Shown: positions 63,265 to 64,000 of the stretch, piece by piece
How positions within the stretch are numbered: position 1 is the stretch's first letter
How the letters are laid out: the number at the start of each line of letters is the position of its first letter
Assembly (NCBI RefSeq): GCF_004570875.1
Contig: NZ_SPQK01000019.1
Location: forward strand, 31,864 to 95,863
DNA length: 64,000 bases
Source of the DNA: Blastococcus sp. CT_GayMR16
Lineage (GTDB): Bacteria > Actinomycetota > Actinomycetes > Mycobacteriales > Geodermatophilaceae
Direction of reading: 5' to 3'
Notes under the pieces: model-generated
Database searches by the model: none
What the model saw: only the letters and a program-made list of their open reading frames with translations
What the model was told of the DNA's origin: nothing
Program-made: the position numbers and the translations under genes

Positions 63265-64000
63265 TCAGACGAGGTCGAGCGGATCCAGCTGCACGCGGAC
63301 GTGGTCGGTGACCTTCTTGGCGCTCCGCACGCCCTGGACCTCGGTCAGCGCGTGCGCCAGCGCCATCCCCTCCGAACGCGGCACGCGGACCAGGAAGCGC
63401 TCCCGCTCCCCCTCCTGGCCCGGCCGCGGCGGCTCGGGCACCGGCCCGAGGAGGTCGGCCCCCTCGGGCATCCGCAGCGCCTCGCGGAACTCGGCCAGCG
63501 CCGACGCCGAGCCGGACAGGCTGGCGATCCGGGTCACCGGCGGGAACCCGAGCTCGCGACGGTCGGCGAGCTCGCGCTCGGCCAGCCAGCCCGGGTCCCA
63601 GCGCACCAGCGCCTGGACGACGGGATGCGCGGCGTCGGCGGCGACCACGACCTGCCCCCCGGCGGTCGCGGGTCGCACCAGCGCGGCGGCGTTCATCCAG
63701 CGCCGCAGGGTCTCCTCGCCGGCCCGGAGGTCGGCCCGCCCGAGCAGCGCCCAGGAGTCCAGCAGCAGCGCCGCGCCGTACCCGCCGTCCGCCACCGGTT
63801 CCGCCCCCGGAGTGGCGACGACGAGGGACGGACCGCCCGGCACCGTGGCGAGCACCCCCGACGTGCTGCCGGAGGTGCGCACGGTGGCGCCCGGGAAGGC
63901 CCGCGCGAGCTCCTCCGCGGTGCGGGACTCCCCCACCACGGCGGCGCGCAGCTTCGTGCCGTGGCAATGCGGGCAGTCGAAGGTGGCGGCCGGCCGCGCG
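63265..64000 (-). CDS. priA: Primosomal protein N' (PriA), C-terminal part
   Basis: The last 244 residues of PriA are present; the rest runs off the right edge. The piece begins in the zinc-binding loop (FDCPHCHGTKLRA), followed by FPGATVRTSGSTSGVLATVP, AALLLDSWALLGRADLRAGE, LADRRELGFPPVTRIASLSG and VRVPRSEGMALAHALTEVQ. The stretch (R-R-E-L-G-x-P-P) is typical of PriA. Actinobacterial PriA often lacks helicase activity. The priA-def-fmt-rsmB order is conserved. Confidence 0.9.
   Translation of the reverse strand, partial: ARPAATFDCPHCHGTKLRAAVVGESRTAEELARAFPGATVRTSGSTSGVLATVPGGPSLVVATPGAEPVADGGYGAALLLDSWALLGRADLRAGEETLRRWMNAAALVRPATAGGQVVVAADAAHPVVQALVRWDPGWLAERELADRRELGFPPVTRIASLSGSASALAEFREALRMPEGADLLGPVPEPPRPGQEGERERFLVRVPRSEGMALAHALTEVQGVRSAKKVTDHVRVQLDPLDLV

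Overview
The window is chromosomal DNA from a very GC-rich actinobacterium. The protein sequences and gene neighbourhoods look most like the Geodermatophilaceae (Blastococcus, Geodermatophilus, Modestobacter). That placement is inferred from gene style: third-position GC bias, many GTG starts, ATGA/GTGA stop-start overlaps, actinobacterial families such as DUF5313, SSI-type inhibitor, Acg-like nitroreductase, HTH-MurA fusion and DUF3516 helicase, and a TCGAAC-N4-GTTCGA SOS box. There are about 68 genes, densely packed on both strands. I saw no rRNA, tRNA, CRISPR array, prophage or complete insertion sequence.

Layout. 1-6.5 kb: end of a hypothetical gene, then a leftward assimilatory nitrate/nitrite reduction operon (nasC-nirB-nirD), with a TetR regulator divergent from it. 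7.4-13.9 kb: a stress-type PRC-barrel/DUF2382 gene with a sigma-B-like promoter, small membrane and GNAT proteins, a YCII/ECF42 sigma pair with a probable autoregulated promoter, VOC, ArfB, a phosphotransferase and an unusual extended YidD. 13.9-23.2 kb: mmuM, whose 3' end is fused to a palindromic repeat, an SDR, a DUF3516 helicase, two coupled TauE/SafE permeases, and secreted or membrane proteins. 23.2-36.3 kb: lon, a GH13 (trehalose-synthase-like)/flavin oxidoreductase pair, a PASTA lipoprotein, LysE, a decayed merR gene next to a frameshifted hrpB, malQ, and a small gene under a perfect LexA box. 36.3-46.4 kb: a lower-GC pair of secreted paralogues, DUF5313, OhrR, a nitroreductase, an exporter, a HAD protein and an XRE-MurA fusion with a likely operator. 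46.4-51.6 kb: amidohydrolase, DUF5995, PucR and an AllH-like gene, a probable purine/ureide nitrogen cluster. 51.7-64 kb: an SSI-like lipoprotein and the conserved actinobacterial housekeeping run hisG-hisE-ribH-ribBA-ribE-ribD-rpe, then rsmB-fmt-def and priA, all leftward, interrupted by a rightward GPP34/two-membrane-protein block and by a Ser-rich membrane protein.

How the genes work together. nasC, nirB and nirD reduce nitrate to ammonium. The PucR/AllH/amidohydrolase group probably recovers nitrogen from nucleobase derivatives. rpe supplies pentose phosphates and the rib genes make riboflavin; hisE/hisG are steps of histidine synthesis; def, fmt and rsmB serve translation. MalQ and the GH13 enzyme handle alpha-glucans or trehalose. 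Features that deserve a second look: a two-palindrome-plus-hairpin repeat that has removed the stop codon of mmuM, two similar palindromic sigma-B-like promoters, two apparent CTG starts in CTGA overlaps, a small SOS-controlled gene, an 18-bp perfect inverted repeat inside malQ, neighbouring frameshifted genes, and a ~110-residue unassigned domain fused to the nitrate reductase. I did not find a clearly new multi-gene system.
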